NCBI GenBank assembly: GCA_021300575.1
Contig: JAJTDM010000015.1
Coordinates: forward strand, 25,737 to 89,736
Direction: 5' to 3'
Length of the DNA: 64,000 bases
Source: Rubrivivax sp.
GTDB lineage: Bacteria; Pseudomonadota; Gammaproteobacteria; Burkholderiales; Burkholderiaceae_C
Position numbers and translations under genes: made by a program. Below the pieces are notes generated by a model, which saw only the letters and a list, made by a program, of their open reading frames with translations, searched no databases and was not told the origin of the DNA. How positions within the stretch are numbered: position 1 is the first letter of the stretch; each line of letters begins with the position of its first letter. This document shows, piece by piece, positions 52,668-61,988 of the stretch.

Positions 52668-54254
52668 TCAGTTCTTCTTCAGGTTCCAGTAGATGTTGCC
52701 GTTGGTGACGAAGAAGCCGCTGATGTTCTTCGTGGCGGCCATGGGCTGCTGGAACTCGCCCAGGTTGACGTGCGTGCCGATCTCGAACATGCGGGCATGC
52801 ATCTCGTCGGCCAGCTTCTTCTTCACGCCATCATCAGTGGCGCGCATGAACTGGTTGCGCAACTCGGCGAGCTTGTCGTCGCTGGCCCAGCCGAACCACA
52901 CGCTCTTCTCGCCGCGGGTGTCGGTGGTGGGATTGGCGATGGGGCTCCACACGTCGAAGGCTTGCCAGGCGGTGAGGAACATGTGCCAGCCGCCCTTGTC
53001 CGGCGCGTCCCGCTTGACGCGGCGGCCCACCAGGGTCTGCCAGTCCATGGCCTGCAGGTCCACCTTGAAGCCGGCCTGGCGCAGCAGCTGGGCGGCCACG
53101 TCGGGCAGCTTCTGGATGGAGGCCAGGTCTGTGGGCTTGAGGATCACGATGGGCGTGCCGTCGTAGCCGGAGGCCTTGACGAGGTCCTGCGCCTTCTTCA
53201 TGTTGGATTTCATCTGCAGATCGCTGCCGGCGGTGCTGCCGTAAGGCGTGCCGCAGATGAAGAACGAGCCGCAGGGCTTGTACAGCTCCTTCACGCCCAC
53301 CTGGGCGCGCAGGAAGGCGTCCTGGCTGAAGGCTGCCGCCACGGCCTGGCGCACCTTGGGGTTGTCAAAGGGCTTGTGCAGGTGGTTGAAGCGCGCCATG
53401 TACTGCAGGCCGAAGTTGGAGTACTTCGGAATCTGCAGGCTGGTGTCGGCCTTGACCTGCTCGTAGAAGTCAAAGGGCAACTGCTCCAGGATGTCGACCT
53501 CGCCCTTCTTGAGGGCATTCACCTGTGCCTGCGAATCTCGCAGCGCGAGGTTCCACTCCACGCGGTCCACGAACACGCGCTTGCCGCCCGTGGTGCCGGA
53601 CGGTGGCTCGCTGCGCGGAACGTACTTGGCGAACTTGGTGTAAACCGCCTTGTCACCGGGCTTGAACTCGTCGCGCTTGAAGACGTAGGGGCCTGAGCCG
53701 ATGTGCTCCTCGATCTGTTTGAACGGGTCGGTTTCGGCGATGCGCTTGGGCATGATGAAGGGCACGCTGGAGCTCGGCTTGCCCAGCGCCTCGATCATGA
53801 AGCCGTTGGCCTCACCCAGGAAGATGCGGAAGGTGTCCGGCGTGGGCGAGTCCATGCGCAGCACGAACTGCGCCAGCGCCGAGCCCATGGCATCGCGCTT
53901 GCCCCAACGCTGCAGCGAGGCGATGACGTCCTCGCCCGTCACGGGCTTGCCGTCATGGAACTCCAGGCCCTTGCGCAGCTTGAAAGTCCACAACCTCTTG
54001 TCAGGGCTTTCGGTCCAGCTCTCCACCATCTGGGGCTTGACCTTGCCGTTCTCGTCAGTGCCAAACAAGGTGTCGTAGATCATGTAGCCGTGGTTGCGGC
54101 TCATGTAAGCGGTGGTCCAGATCGGGTCCAGCACCGCGAGGTTGGAGTGCGGCACCACGCGCAAGACATTGTTCTGTGCAAAGGCGGGGACGCTGGCCGC
54201 AGCGGCGGCGGCCCAAACTGCGGCGGAAACCAGGGTACGGCGTGCGAACTTCAT
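52668..54254 (-). CDS. ABC transporter periplasmic peptide-binding protein (SBP family 5)
   Basis: I start at the ATG at 54254, which opens a signal peptide (FARRTLVSAAVWAAAAAASV, cleavage after AFAQ), giving 528 residues. Family marks are LRVVPHSNLAVLDPIWTTAY near the mature N-terminus, LRKGLEFHDGKPVTGEDVIA, and a C-terminal NIYWNLKKN. Cluster 5 proteins bind di- to oligopeptides, opines or glycosides. First gene of the importer operon. Its upstream gap is shared with the divergent amidase gene, so a link between importer and amidase is likely: import of an amide or peptide and its hydrolysis. Confidence 0.93.
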   Translation of the reverse strand: MKFARRTLVSAAVWAAAAAASVPAFAQNNVLRVVPHSNLAVLDPIWTTAYMSRNHGYMIYDTLFGTDENGKVKPQMVESWTESPDKRLWTFKLRKGLEFHDGKPVTGEDVIASLQRWGKRDAMGSALAQFVLRMDSPTPDTFRIFLGEANGFMIEALGKPSSSVPFIMPKRIAETDPFKQIEEHIGSGPYVFKRDEFKPGDKAVYTKFAKYVPRSEPPSGTTGGKRVFVDRVEWNLALRDSQAQVNALKKGEVDILEQLPFDFYEQVKADTSLQIPKYSNFGLQYMARFNHLHKPFDNPKVRQAVAAAFSQDAFLRAQVGVKELYKPCGSFFICGTPYGSTAGSDLQMKSNMKKAQDLVKASGYDGTPIVILKPTDLASIQKLPDVAAQLLRQAGFKVDLQAMDWQTLVGRRVKRDAPDKGGWHMFLTAWQAFDVWSPIANPTTDTRGEKSVWFGWASDDKLAELRNQFMRATDDGVKKKLADEMHARMFEIGTHVNLGEFQQPMAATKNISGFFVTNGNIYWNLKKN

Positions 54255-54602
54255 TGGATCGGTCCTCTCAAGGCTCACGGGGGGCACCGGCGGGGGCCGG
54301 CAACGAAGGCTATTCTGGATTCTGATGCGGTCTTGCCGGAGGTCCCATCGGGACAAACACCCGAATGAAAGCATCATCCTGTCCAAATCCGGCCAGGACC
54401 AGGGTCGCGCAGTGGGCCATCTGAAGGTTGCCTCCGCGCGTCCATGCCCCGAGTCTCCCAAGGATGGTAGCGATCGACTATCGAAAAACAGCATCGTGGG
54501 ATTGGGGTTTGTCTGAGGGCGTTAAAGACGGCCGGGCGTCAAAGGCGCCCGTAGGATCGAGATGCCCTTGTTCAACATTTGACCGTTGGTCCGAGCCGCC
54601 AA
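54255..54602. promoter_or_regulatory. Divergent 348-nt region between the peptide importer and the amidase
   Basis: No gene is visible. The stretch contains both promoters by necessity. A mildly AT-rich tract lies at about 54466-54500 (GATCGACTATCGAAAAACAG), with an imperfect palindrome around CGATCG (TAGCGATCGACTA), a possible operator. Near the importer there is GGATCGGTCCTCTCAAGG, holding a weak ribosome site. I see no RNA motif. Confidence 0.4.
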
Positions 54603-56066
54603 ATGCAAGACCTGTGCCTGCTGCCCGCCCATGAGCTGACACGCCGCCTGCGGCGCCGAGAGATCTCTGCCACCGATCTGCTGCAGCACCACCTGGACCG
54701 CATGGCCCGGCTCAACCCCGCCATCAACGCGGTGGTGGTCACGCAGCCGGAAGTGGCCCTGGCACGCGCCCGTGCCGCTGATGAGGCCCTGGCGCGCGGC
54801 GAGGTCTGGGGCCCGCTGCATGGGCTGCCCATGACGGTGAAGGAGTCCTTCGACGTGCCTGGGCTGCCCACCACCTGGGGACTGGAGGCGTTTCGCGACA
54901 ACTTGGCCACAAGACATGCCGTGGCCGTGCAGCGCCTGCTGAACGCGGGCGCCGTGGTCTACGGCAAGACCAACGTGCCGGCGGCGCTGGCGGACTGGCA
55001 ATCCTTCAACCCGATCTACGGCACCTGCGGCAACCCCTGGGACACCAGCCGCACGCCGGGCGGCTCGTCCGGGGGTGCCTCGGCCGCCCTGGCCGCCGGC
55101 CTGACACCGTTGGAACTGGGCAGCGACATCGGATCGTCCATACGCAACCCCGCGCACTACTGCGGGGTGTGGGGCCACAAGCCCACCTGGGGCGTCGTGC
55201 CGCTTGAAGGCCACCAGCTTCCAGGTGATGTGTGCCCGGACAGCACCGACATCGCCGTGGCCGGGCCCCTGGCGCGCAGCGCGCACGACCTCACGCTGGC
55301 CCTGGACGTGCTGGCCTCGCCCCTGACGGTCTTCGGCCCGTTGGGCCGCACGCCCGCCGTGTGGCGCGACCACGGCCTGCCCGCCCGACAACTGCGCGTG
55401 GCCGTGATGACCGACGACGCCCAGGCCCCCGTGGACGCCTCGGTGCGGCGGGCGATGGAAGATCTGGTCGACTTCCTGCAGCGAAGTGGTGTCCAGGTAA
55501 GCACCGATGCACGACCCATCAAGTCCGAGGACGCCTGGCGCCTGTACATCCCGCTGGTGCGCAGCGCCCTGGCCGGGCACATGAGCGAAGCGGAGTTCGC
55601 CGATGCGCTGCAGCGTGCGGAAGCCGGCCCGGGCGGACCGACGGACTTTCCGCGCCTGCACTGGCGCAGCCTGACCATGACCCACCGGGACTGGCTGCGT
55701 CTGGACGAGGAGCGCCACGCCCTGCGCCAACAATGGGCGGCCTTCTTCGAGCACTGGGACGTCCTCATCCAGCCGGTGGCTGCCACGGCGGCCTTCCCTC
55801 ATGACCAGCAGGGCTTCCGCTGGGAGCGCTTCATCCAGGTCAACGGGCAACCCCAGGCGCACACCACCCAGCTGTTCTGGGCCGGCTACAGCGGACAGTT
55901 CGGCCTGCCCTCCACCGCCGTGCCCATCGGCCAGTCGCCCGAGGGGCTGCCGATCGGCGCGCAGCTCATCGCCGCGCCCTTTGCCGACCCGGTGAGCCTG
56001 CGCCTGGCGCGCTGGCTGGAGACCGAGTACCGGGGCTTTGTCGCCCCGCCAATGGCGCTGGCCTGA
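54603..56066 (+). CDS. Amidase signature family enzyme
   Basis: Starting at the ATG at 54603 the protein has 487 residues, typical for the family; a TTG eight codons earlier is possible. The catalytic Lys80 (MTVKESFD), cis-Ser156 (PGGSSGGASAALAAG) and nucleophile Ser179 (GSDIGSSIRNPAHYCGVWG) are all present. Members hydrolyse fatty, aryl or peptide amides, or act as GatA. The lone gene and the divergent importer argue against GatA. No signal peptide. Its 3' end overlaps the convergent AraC gene by 101 nt. Confidence 0.92.
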   Translation: MQDLCLLPAHELTRRLRRREISATDLLQHHLDRMARLNPAINAVVVTQPEVALARARAADEALARGEVWGPLHGLPMTVKESFDVPGLPTTWGLEAFRDNLATRHAVAVQRLLNAGAVVYGKTNVPAALADWQSFNPIYGTCGNPWDTSRTPGGSSGGASAALAAGLTPLELGSDIGSSIRNPAHYCGVWGHKPTWGVVPLEGHQLPGDVCPDSTDIAVAGPLARSAHDLTLALDVLASPLTVFGPLGRTPAVWRDHGLPARQLRVAVMTDDAQAPVDASVRRAMEDLVDFLQRSGVQVSTDARPIKSEDAWRLYIPLVRSALAGHMSEAEFADALQRAEAGPGGPTDFPRLHWRSLTMTHRDWLRLDEERHALRQQWAAFFEHWDVLIQPVAATAAFPHDQQGFRWERFIQVNGQPQAHTTQLFWAGYSGQFGLPSTAVPIGQSPEGLPIGAQLIAAPFADPVSLRLARWLETEYRGFVAPPMALA

Positions 56067-57051
56067 GCCACTGCGCCCCAGCGGCCCGCAGCGTGGCCGA
56101 GGGCAGCTCGCCGAACTGCTTCTTGTAGTCCAGCGAGAACTGGCCCATGTGGAAGAAACCCCAGCGCGCCGCGGCGTCCTGCACCGCGGCGGCTTCGCCC
56201 GACCGCAGCTCGCGCCGCACGCCGTTCAATCGCACCGCGCGCAGGTACTGCATCGGGCTGGTGCCCAGCACGTCCTGGAAGCAGTAGGTCAGCTTGCGGC
56301 GGCTGGCGCCCACCTGGCTGCACAGCTCCAGCATCGACAGGGGCTCGTCGGGCTGGGCCAGCATCAACTCACAGGCGAGGTTCACCAGCTGACGCCGGGC
56401 GGTCACGGTGGGCAGAGAAGAAGCATCCACCTTCTCCGGGATCACCTCGATCCACTCGATCAGCAGGGCATCGCGCGCCTGGCGCAGCGCCGTTTCGTCC
56501 TGCCAGGGTGTGTCAGGGTCGAGCAGGCGCGCCATCAGCTCGGTGTGCAACCGCCGCAAGGCCTGCGCTGCCGCAGGGCGGGCCGGCACCACCAGCTGGT
56601 GCTCCAGCCAGCCCGCCAGGGGCTTCTGGTACATCCGCTGCCACAGCGGCTGCAGCAAATCAGCCTCCACCACCACGGCCATCAGCGACAGCTCGGTGGG
56701 CGTGCGCAGGTCCAGTTCGTCGCCACGGCCCAGCAACACCGAATCCAGCCCGAAGCGCTGCCCGTTGAAGATGCCGGGGCCGGACAAGGCCAGCGGCATT
56801 GCAAACCCGTAAGCGCCGCGGCCCAGGTCGCCGCGCTGGTGCAGCGCGCGGTTGCTGTCCTCACGCACCAGGCGCATCCCAGGCAACTGCACATGCTGCA
56901 CGCGCCCCTGGAAGAGGCCCGCCGAAAGTTGCCGGTACTCCTGCTGCCACTCGGGCTGCGCACGCGCCTGCAACTGGGCGTCGCCCGTCGCGGCATCCAG
57001 CCGCCAGGCGCCCATGGGGCCGACCGGTTGTGTAGAAGCAGCCTGGGACAT
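55966..57051 (-). CDS. AraC family transcriptional regulator (EutR-like C-terminus)
   Basis: The ATG at 57051 gives 361 residues. The N-terminal two thirds form an undefined sensory region (MAVVVEADLLQPLWQRM; QPEWQQEYRQL). The C-terminal helix-turn-helix pair includes LSMLELCSQVGASRRKLTYC, then LGTSPMQYLRAVRLNGVRR and AARWGFFHMGQFSLDYKKQF. The last 30 or so residues are Pro/Arg-rich and overlap the amidase end on the other strand, so the true C-terminus may be dispensable. It is divergent (147 nt) from the glutamine amidotransferase that starts the P450 operon and is its likely regulator. EutR of ethanolamine use is a recognisable relative in layout, which fits an amine inducer. Confidence 0.88.
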   Translation of the reverse strand: MSQAASTQPVGPMGAWRLDAATGDAQLQARAQPEWQQEYRQLSAGLFQGRVQHVQLPGMRLVREDSNRALHQRGDLGRGAYGFAMPLALSGPGIFNGQRFGLDSVLLGRGDELDLRTPTELSLMAVVVEADLLQPLWQRMYQKPLAGWLEHQLVVPARPAAAQALRRLHTELMARLLDPDTPWQDETALRQARDALLIEWIEVIPEKVDASSLPTVTARRQLVNLACELMLAQPDEPLSMLELCSQVGASRRKLTYCFQDVLGTSPMQYLRAVRLNGVRRELRSGEAAAVQDAAARWGFFHMGQFSLDYKKQFGELPSATLRAAGAQWLRPAPLAGRQSPGTRSPASAPGAGSPGRQRARR

Positions 57052-57198
57052 GAGATTCACCGCATCGTCGCGCGCGACTGCAGGGCGTCTGCAAAGAGTC
57101 TGAAGAGGTCTGTGGAGGCCCGCAGGCGGGAAAGCCCTGCCTGCGGAAATGCGCGAAGTCGATAGTACCCGCGGCCCTGCGCTGCCCAGAATACCGGC

Positions 57199-57978
57199 AT
57201 GTCCGAGCCCCTTGCCCCCACTCCGCACGCGGCCTGGCAGCCGCCGCAACCCGTGCGCGTGGACGTGCTGCTGATGAACACCGACCGCTCGGCGTTTGCT
57301 CAGCGCCACCCTGACGACGCCCAGAAGGTCATCACCGCCCTGCAGGCCATACGACCCGACTGGGCGTACCGCGCGTGGGCCGCGCGTGACGGCGAACTGC
57401 CGCCCGACACCCTGACCGCAGACGCCTGGGTGCTCACCGGCAGCGTGGCCTCGGTGACCCAACCCGAGCCCTGGATGGAGCGTGCCGCTGACGCCTTGCG
57501 CCAGCGGCACGCCGCAGGACGCACCCTGGTGGGCCTGTGCTTCGGCCACCAGCTGATCGCCCAGGCGCTTGGCGGCACGGTGGGCAGAAGCGCCGGCGGC
57601 TTCCGGCTGGGCGTGGCCGAAACGGCGCTGGCGGCCCAGGAGCCGTGGATGGACCCTCCCCTGTCCCGTCTGTCGCTGTTCGCCGCGCACGAAGACCAAG
57701 TGCAACAGCCACCGCCCGGGGCCCGTGTGTTGGGCGGCAACGCCTTCTGCCCCGTGAGCGCCTACGCCATCGGCCAGCATGTGCTGTGCACGCAGTACCA
57801 CCCCGAGCTCACACGTCCCTTCATGCGCGACCTGCTGGCCACATTCGGCCACAAGTTCGGCGCGCCGGTGGTGGCCCAGGCCGCAGGCGAGATCGAGCAG
57901 CCTGTGGACGCCGACACCTTCATGCGCTGGGCGGCCCAGTTCATCGAACGTTCCCTGCAAGCCCCGGCGAGCCCATGA
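57199..57978 (+). CDS. Class I glutamine amidotransferase-like protein
   Basis: A 259-residue protein with the catalytic triad of class I amidotransferases: Cys114 in VGLCFGHQLIAQALGG, His201 and Glu203 in CTQYHPELTRPF. It resembles stand-alone GMP-synthase-like amidotransferases rather than PuuD (gamma-glutamyl-GABA hydrolase). In aniline and alkylamine pathways a protein of this class accompanies a glutamine-synthetase-like enzyme and an oxygenase. First gene of a plus-strand set; its stop overlaps the P450 start as ATGA, so both are translated together. A hydrolase for a gamma-glutamyl amide is inferred. Confidence 0.9.
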   Translation: MSEPLAPTPHAAWQPPQPVRVDVLLMNTDRSAFAQRHPDDAQKVITALQAIRPDWAYRAWAARDGELPPDTLTADAWVLTGSVASVTQPEPWMERAADALRQRHAAGRTLVGLCFGHQLIAQALGGTVGRSAGGFRLGVAETALAAQEPWMDPPLSRLSLFAAHEDQVQQPPPGARVLGGNAFCPVSAYAIGQHVLCTQYHPELTRPFMRDLLATFGHKFGAPVVAQAAGEIEQPVDADTFMRWAAQFIERSLQAPASP

Positions 57979-59237
57979 CCCTCTGGACCCCCACCGACGA
58001 CGGTCACGCCGACCTGTCCAGCCACGACAGCTTCGTGCAGGGCGCGCCGCACGCCACCTTCGCCCGGCTGCGCCGCGAAGACCCCATGGCCTGGTGCGAC
58101 TACGCGGGCGGCCAGGGCTTCTGGAGCGTCACGCGCCACGCCGACATCCTGACGCTCAACCGCGACCACGCCACCCTGTCCTCGGCCCACGGCATCCGCA
58201 TGGAGGACCAGACCGAGGAGGAGGTGCTGGCCCGCCGCACCTTCCAGGAGACCGATCCGCCCGAGCACTCGCGCACCCGGCTGCTGCTGGCCAAGGCCTT
58301 CAGCAAGCCCATGATCGCGCTGTTCGAGCAGCAGATCCGCGCCCTCAGCCGCGAGATCCTGGACCAGGCCCTGGCCGAGCCGGAGTTCGATGCCGTGCAG
58401 CGCATCGCCCGGCAGCTGCCCATGCGCGTGCTGGGCCGCATCATCGGCACGCCCGAAGAAGACCTGGAATGGCTGGTGGAAAAAGGCGACGCGCTGATCG
58501 CCAACACCGACGCCGAGTTCACCGACCATGTGCTGGACCAGGCCGACACCGAGGCCTACCGGCTGATGCCCTTTCGATCGCCGGCCGGCGCCGAGCTTTA
58601 CGCCTACGCCCAGCGACTGATGGACCGCAAGCGCGCTGCACGAGACACCTCGGGCGTGCTGCACCTCATCACCCAGCCCGATGCCGAGGGCCACGTCATC
58701 GGCGACACCGAGTTCCGCAATTTCTTCTGCCTGCTGGTGGCTGCTGGCAACGACACCACGCGCTACTCGATTGCCGCCGGGCTTCACGCCCTGGCACACC
58801 GACCGGCGCTGCTGCAGCAGATGCAGCAGCCCCCCGAGGGCCTGTGGGAAACAGCCCCGGACGAGATCATCCGCTGGGCCTCGCCGGCCATGTACTTCCG
58901 CCGCACGGCGATGCGCGACTTCGAGTTCCACGGCAAGCAGGTGAAGCGTGGCGACAAGGTGCTGCTGTGGTTCGTGTCCGGCAACCGCGACGAGGCCGCC
59001 TTCGAGCGGCCGTTCGAGGTGAACCTGATGCGCCGCAACAACCGCCACCTGGCCTTCGGCCAGGGCGGCGCGCACGTGTGCCTGGGCATGTGGCTGGCCA
59101 AGCTGGAGGTGCGCGTGCTGATGGAAGAACTGGCTGCGCGCGTGGCCCGCATCGAGCCCGCCGGACCCCACGCCTACCTGCGCAGCAACTTCGTCGGCGG
59201 CATCAAGCACCTGCCGGTGCGGGTGCACCTGCGCTGA
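57975..59237 (+). CDS. Cytochrome P450
   Basis: The ATG at 57975 overlaps the previous stop and gives 420 residues, full length for a soluble bacterial P450. I-helix AGNDTT at 257-262 (oxygen activation), K-helix Glu297-Ile-Ile-Arg300, and the heme loop FGQGGAHVCLG with the thiolate Cys369; the loop has one extra Ala relative to the usual FGxGxHxCxG but keeps Cys-Leu-Gly. Substrates of neighbouring families include terpenes and cyclic amines. Between an amidotransferase and a glutamine-synthetase-like gene, an amine substrate is the simplest idea. No ferredoxin or reductase gene is in the set, so electrons must come from elsewhere in the genome. Confidence 0.94.
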   Translation: MTLWTPTDDGHADLSSHDSFVQGAPHATFARLRREDPMAWCDYAGGQGFWSVTRHADILTLNRDHATLSSAHGIRMEDQTEEEVLARRTFQETDPPEHSRTRLLLAKAFSKPMIALFEQQIRALSREILDQALAEPEFDAVQRIARQLPMRVLGRIIGTPEEDLEWLVEKGDALIANTDAEFTDHVLDQADTEAYRLMPFRSPAGAELYAYAQRLMDRKRAARDTSGVLHLITQPDAEGHVIGDTEFRNFFCLLVAAGNDTTRYSIAAGLHALAHRPALLQQMQQPPEGLWETAPDEIIRWASPAMYFRRTAMRDFEFHGKQVKRGDKVLLWFVSGNRDEAAFERPFEVNLMRRNNRHLAFGQGGAHVCLGMWLAKLEVRVLMEELAARVARIEPAGPHAYLRSNFVGGIKHLPVRVHLR

Positions 59238-59283
59238 GCGTCCATCACAAGGCCACCCCCCGCCCTTCCTCCTGGAGCCTGTC

Positions 59284-60594
59284 ATGCCCCGAGAAGCCCT
59301 GTCCGCCGAACGCCTGCGCGTCCTCTTCTGCGACCACCTGAACATCGCCCGCGGCAAGTACGTGCCGCTCAAGGCGCGTGACGGCGCAGCACGCTTTTGC
59401 CGCGGCACCTTCGGCGTCACCTACGACAAGGACCTGATCCCCGCCCCCGGGGCCGAGGTGCTGGGCGGTCTGCCCGACATGGAGGCCGTCTGGCAGGCCG
59501 CCGACATCCGGCCGGGCTGGGAGACAGCCACCCGTGTGGTGATGTGCGACCTGCACGCCAACGACGGCACCCCCTTGCCGATGTGCGGCCGCTCGGCCCT
59601 CAAGCGTGCCGTGGCCGACTGGAACGCGCTGGGCTACGACCCCATGGTGGGCATCGAACTCGAGGCCTTTGCCTTCCAGATCGAGGCCGACGGCAGCCTC
59701 AAGCCCTACGACACGCCCTCGTCCCACGTCTACGCCACCGGGCCTTTTGCCGACCCGCGCGGCTTCACCGACGCCATCTGGGCGCAGGCGGCCGCCTGCG
59801 GCCTGCCCATCGAGAGCATGAACACCGAGTACGACTCGCCGCAGTTCGAGTTCACGCTCACCTACGACCACGCCGTGAACGCCGTGGACGAGATCGTGCT
59901 GTTCCGCCAGATGGCGCGCGAGGTGGCCTTCCGCCACGGCATCGTGCTGACCTTCCTGCCCAAGCCCTTGCTGCCGGTGGGCGGCAGCGGCGTGCACGTG
60001 AATTTCTCGATGCGCCACCGCGACGGGCCCCAGGCCGGGCGCAACGCCGTCAACGGCGGGCTGGACCCGGCCGCCCTCAACGCGCTGACGCGCCAGTGCA
60101 CCGCCGGCCTGCTGCACCACCACCAGGCCCTGGCCGGGCTGGCGGCGCCCTGCGTCAACTCCTACGACCGGCTCAAGCCCGCCAGCCTGTCGGGCTTCTG
60201 GCAGAACTGGGGCATCGACCACCGCAACGTGACCGTGCGCCTGTCGGCCGAGGACGGCGCGGCTGCGCGCATAGAGCACCGCATGGGCGACGGCGCCGCC
60301 AACCCCTACACCCTGGTGGCCGCCGTACTGCAGGCCGCGCGCCTGGGCGTGGTGCACCAGCACCCATTGCAACCCATGGAGACCGGCGACGGCCTGACCG
60401 GCCAGGACGCCACGGTGAGCGTGCCGGACACCCTCGGCGCCGCGCTGGACGCGCTGGAAGCCGACACCGCGCTGGTGCAGGCCGTGGGCGCGGAACTGGT
60501 GGCCAACCACGTGTTCATCAAGCGCGCCGAGATCGAGAAGTGCACGGGGCTGGACCACGAGGGCGTGCGCCAGTACTACATCCGCCACGTTTGA
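59284..60594 (+). CDS. Glutamine synthetase-like gamma-glutamylamine ligase
   Basis: A 436-residue member of the glutamine synthetase superfamily. GIELEAFAFQIEADG carries the first metal Glu, FLPKPLLPVGGSGVHVNFSM the second metal-site block, and NSYDRLKPASLSGFWQNWGI the ATP-binding NSYKR-like block, with ARIEHRMGDGAANPYTLVAA the RxE region. It lacks the adenylylation Tyr loop and resembles PuuA/GlnA3-type ligases or the GS-like enzymes of amine degradation. Expected reaction: ATP-dependent joining of glutamate to an amine. It begins 46 nt after the P450 stop, and an aminotransferase follows. Confidence 0.92.
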   Translation: MPREALSAERLRVLFCDHLNIARGKYVPLKARDGAARFCRGTFGVTYDKDLIPAPGAEVLGGLPDMEAVWQAADIRPGWETATRVVMCDLHANDGTPLPMCGRSALKRAVADWNALGYDPMVGIELEAFAFQIEADGSLKPYDTPSSHVYATGPFADPRGFTDAIWAQAAACGLPIESMNTEYDSPQFEFTLTYDHAVNAVDEIVLFRQMAREVAFRHGIVLTFLPKPLLPVGGSGVHVNFSMRHRDGPQAGRNAVNGGLDPAALNALTRQCTAGLLHHHQALAGLAAPCVNSYDRLKPASLSGFWQNWGIDHRNVTVRLSAEDGAAARIEHRMGDGAANPYTLVAAVLQAARLGVVHQHPLQPMETGDGLTGQDATVSVPDTLGAALDALEADTALVQAVGAELVANHVFIKRAEIEKCTGLDHEGVRQYYIRHV

Positions 60595-60626
60595 CAGCTT
60601 GCGCCCCTCACTCACCAGGAACCCCC

Positions 60627-61988
60627 ATGAACCCCAGCGAACTCCAGCGCGACAACGCCCAGTACCTCTGGCACCCCATGGCGCACCCCCGCGCCATGAA
60701 GGCCGAAGGCGGGCGGCCGGACATCATTGCGCGCGGTGAAGGCTGCTGGGTCTGGGACGTGGACGGCCACAAGATGCTGGACGGCGTGGCGGGCCTGTGG
60801 AGCAGCAACCTCGGCCACAGCTGCCGGCCGGTGCGCGACGCCATCGTGGCGCAGCTCGACGAGCTGCCCTTCTTCAACACCTTCCGCGGCACCACGCACC
60901 CGCGCGCCATCGAGCTCTCGGCCCGCGTGGTGGACATGATGGCGCCCGATGGTGTTGCCGCCGTGATGTTCAGCAACGGCGGCTCCGACGCGGTGGAGGG
61001 CGCGCTGAAGATCGCCCGCCAGTTCCACAAGCTGCGCGGCCAGAAGGACCGCAGCAAGTTCATCGCGCTCAAGCAGGGCTACCACGGCGTGCACTTCGGC
61101 GGCATGAGCGTCAACGGCAACACCAACTTCCGCCGCGCGTATGAACCCCTGCTGCCCGGCTGCTTCCATTTGGAGAGCCCCTGGGCCTACCGCAACCCCT
61201 GGGGCCTGGAGGGCGAGGCCCTGGGCCAGGCCGTGGCGCAGGCGCTGGAGCGCGAACTGGTGTTCCAGGGGCCGGACACGGTGGCCGCGTTCATTGCCGA
61301 GCCGGTGCAGGGCGCAGGCGGGGTGATCGTGCCGCCGGCCAACTTCTGGCCGCTGGTGCGCGAGGTGTGCACGCGGCACGGCGTGCTGCTCATTGCCGAC
61401 GAGGTGGTCACCGGCTTCGGGCGCACCGGGCAGATGTTCGGCACCCGCACCTGGGGCGTGCAGGCGGACCTGTGGTGCCTGGCCAAGGGCATCAGCTCGG
61501 GCTACGTGCCGTTGGGTGCGACCGCGATCTCGCGCCGCGTAGCCGAAGTCTTCGACGCCGACACCACAGGCGCCGGGCAGGTGACGCACGGCTACACCTA
61601 CAGCGCCCACCCGGTGGCCGCCGCCGCCGCGCTGGCCACGCTGGATATGCTGGAGCGAGACGACATTCCGGCCCGGGTGCGCGAAGTCAGCGGCCCGTTC
61701 CAGGCACGGCTGGGCGGCCTGGTCGACCGGGTGCCGTACGTGGGCAACGTGCGCGGCATCGGCTTGATGGCGGGCATCGAGATGGTGGCTGACAAGGCAA
61801 CCAAGGCGCCGCTGCCCAAGACCAGCGACCTGCCCGCCCGCGTGGCCCGCGAGGCCTACCGCCGTGGCCTGATGACGCGAGTGTCGGGCTCGATGATGAT
61901 CCTGTCGCCGCCGCTGGTGATCAGCCCGCAGGAGCTGGAGTTCCTGTGCAGCACGCTGGAGGCCGCGTTCGACGCGGTGAAAGCATGA
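60627..61988 (+). CDS. Class III aminotransferase (omega-amino acid/polyamine:pyruvate type)
   Basis: The ATG at 60627 follows CCAGGA and gives 453 residues. N-terminal QYLWHPMAHPRAM, cofactor turn FSNGGSDAVEGALKIAR, YHGVHFGGMSVNGNTNFR, LIADEVVTGFGRTG with the ring-stacking Asp, and the PLP Lys287 in CLAKGISSGYVPLGA. It resembles SpuC and beta-alanine:pyruvate aminotransferases, which remove terminal amino groups from omega-amino acids or diamines. In this cluster it could process the amino acid formed when a cyclic amine is opened by the P450 or a gamma-glutamyl intermediate. It overlaps the next gene as ATGA. Confidence 0.93.
   Translation: MNPSELQRDNAQYLWHPMAHPRAMKAEGGRPDIIARGEGCWVWDVDGHKMLDGVAGLWSSNLGHSCRPVRDAIVAQLDELPFFNTFRGTTHPRAIELSARVVDMMAPDGVAAVMFSNGGSDAVEGALKIARQFHKLRGQKDRSKFIALKQGYHGVHFGGMSVNGNTNFRRAYEPLLPGCFHLESPWAYRNPWGLEGEALGQAVAQALERELVFQGPDTVAAFIAEPVQGAGGVIVPPANFWPLVREVCTRHGVLLIADEVVTGFGRTGQMFGTRTWGVQADLWCLAKGISSGYVPLGATAISRRVAEVFDADTTGAGQVTHGYTYSAHPVAAAAALATLDMLERDDIPARVREVSGPFQARLGGLVDRVPYVGNVRGIGLMAGIEMVADKATKAPLPKTSDLPARVAREAYRRGLMTRVSGSMMILSPPLVISPQELEFLCSTLEAAFDAVKA

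Noticed and set aside
54255..54602. Hidden small gene in the importer/amidase gap
   Set aside because: The open frames there lack a ribosome site and protein-like composition; promoter space for two divergent units explains the length.
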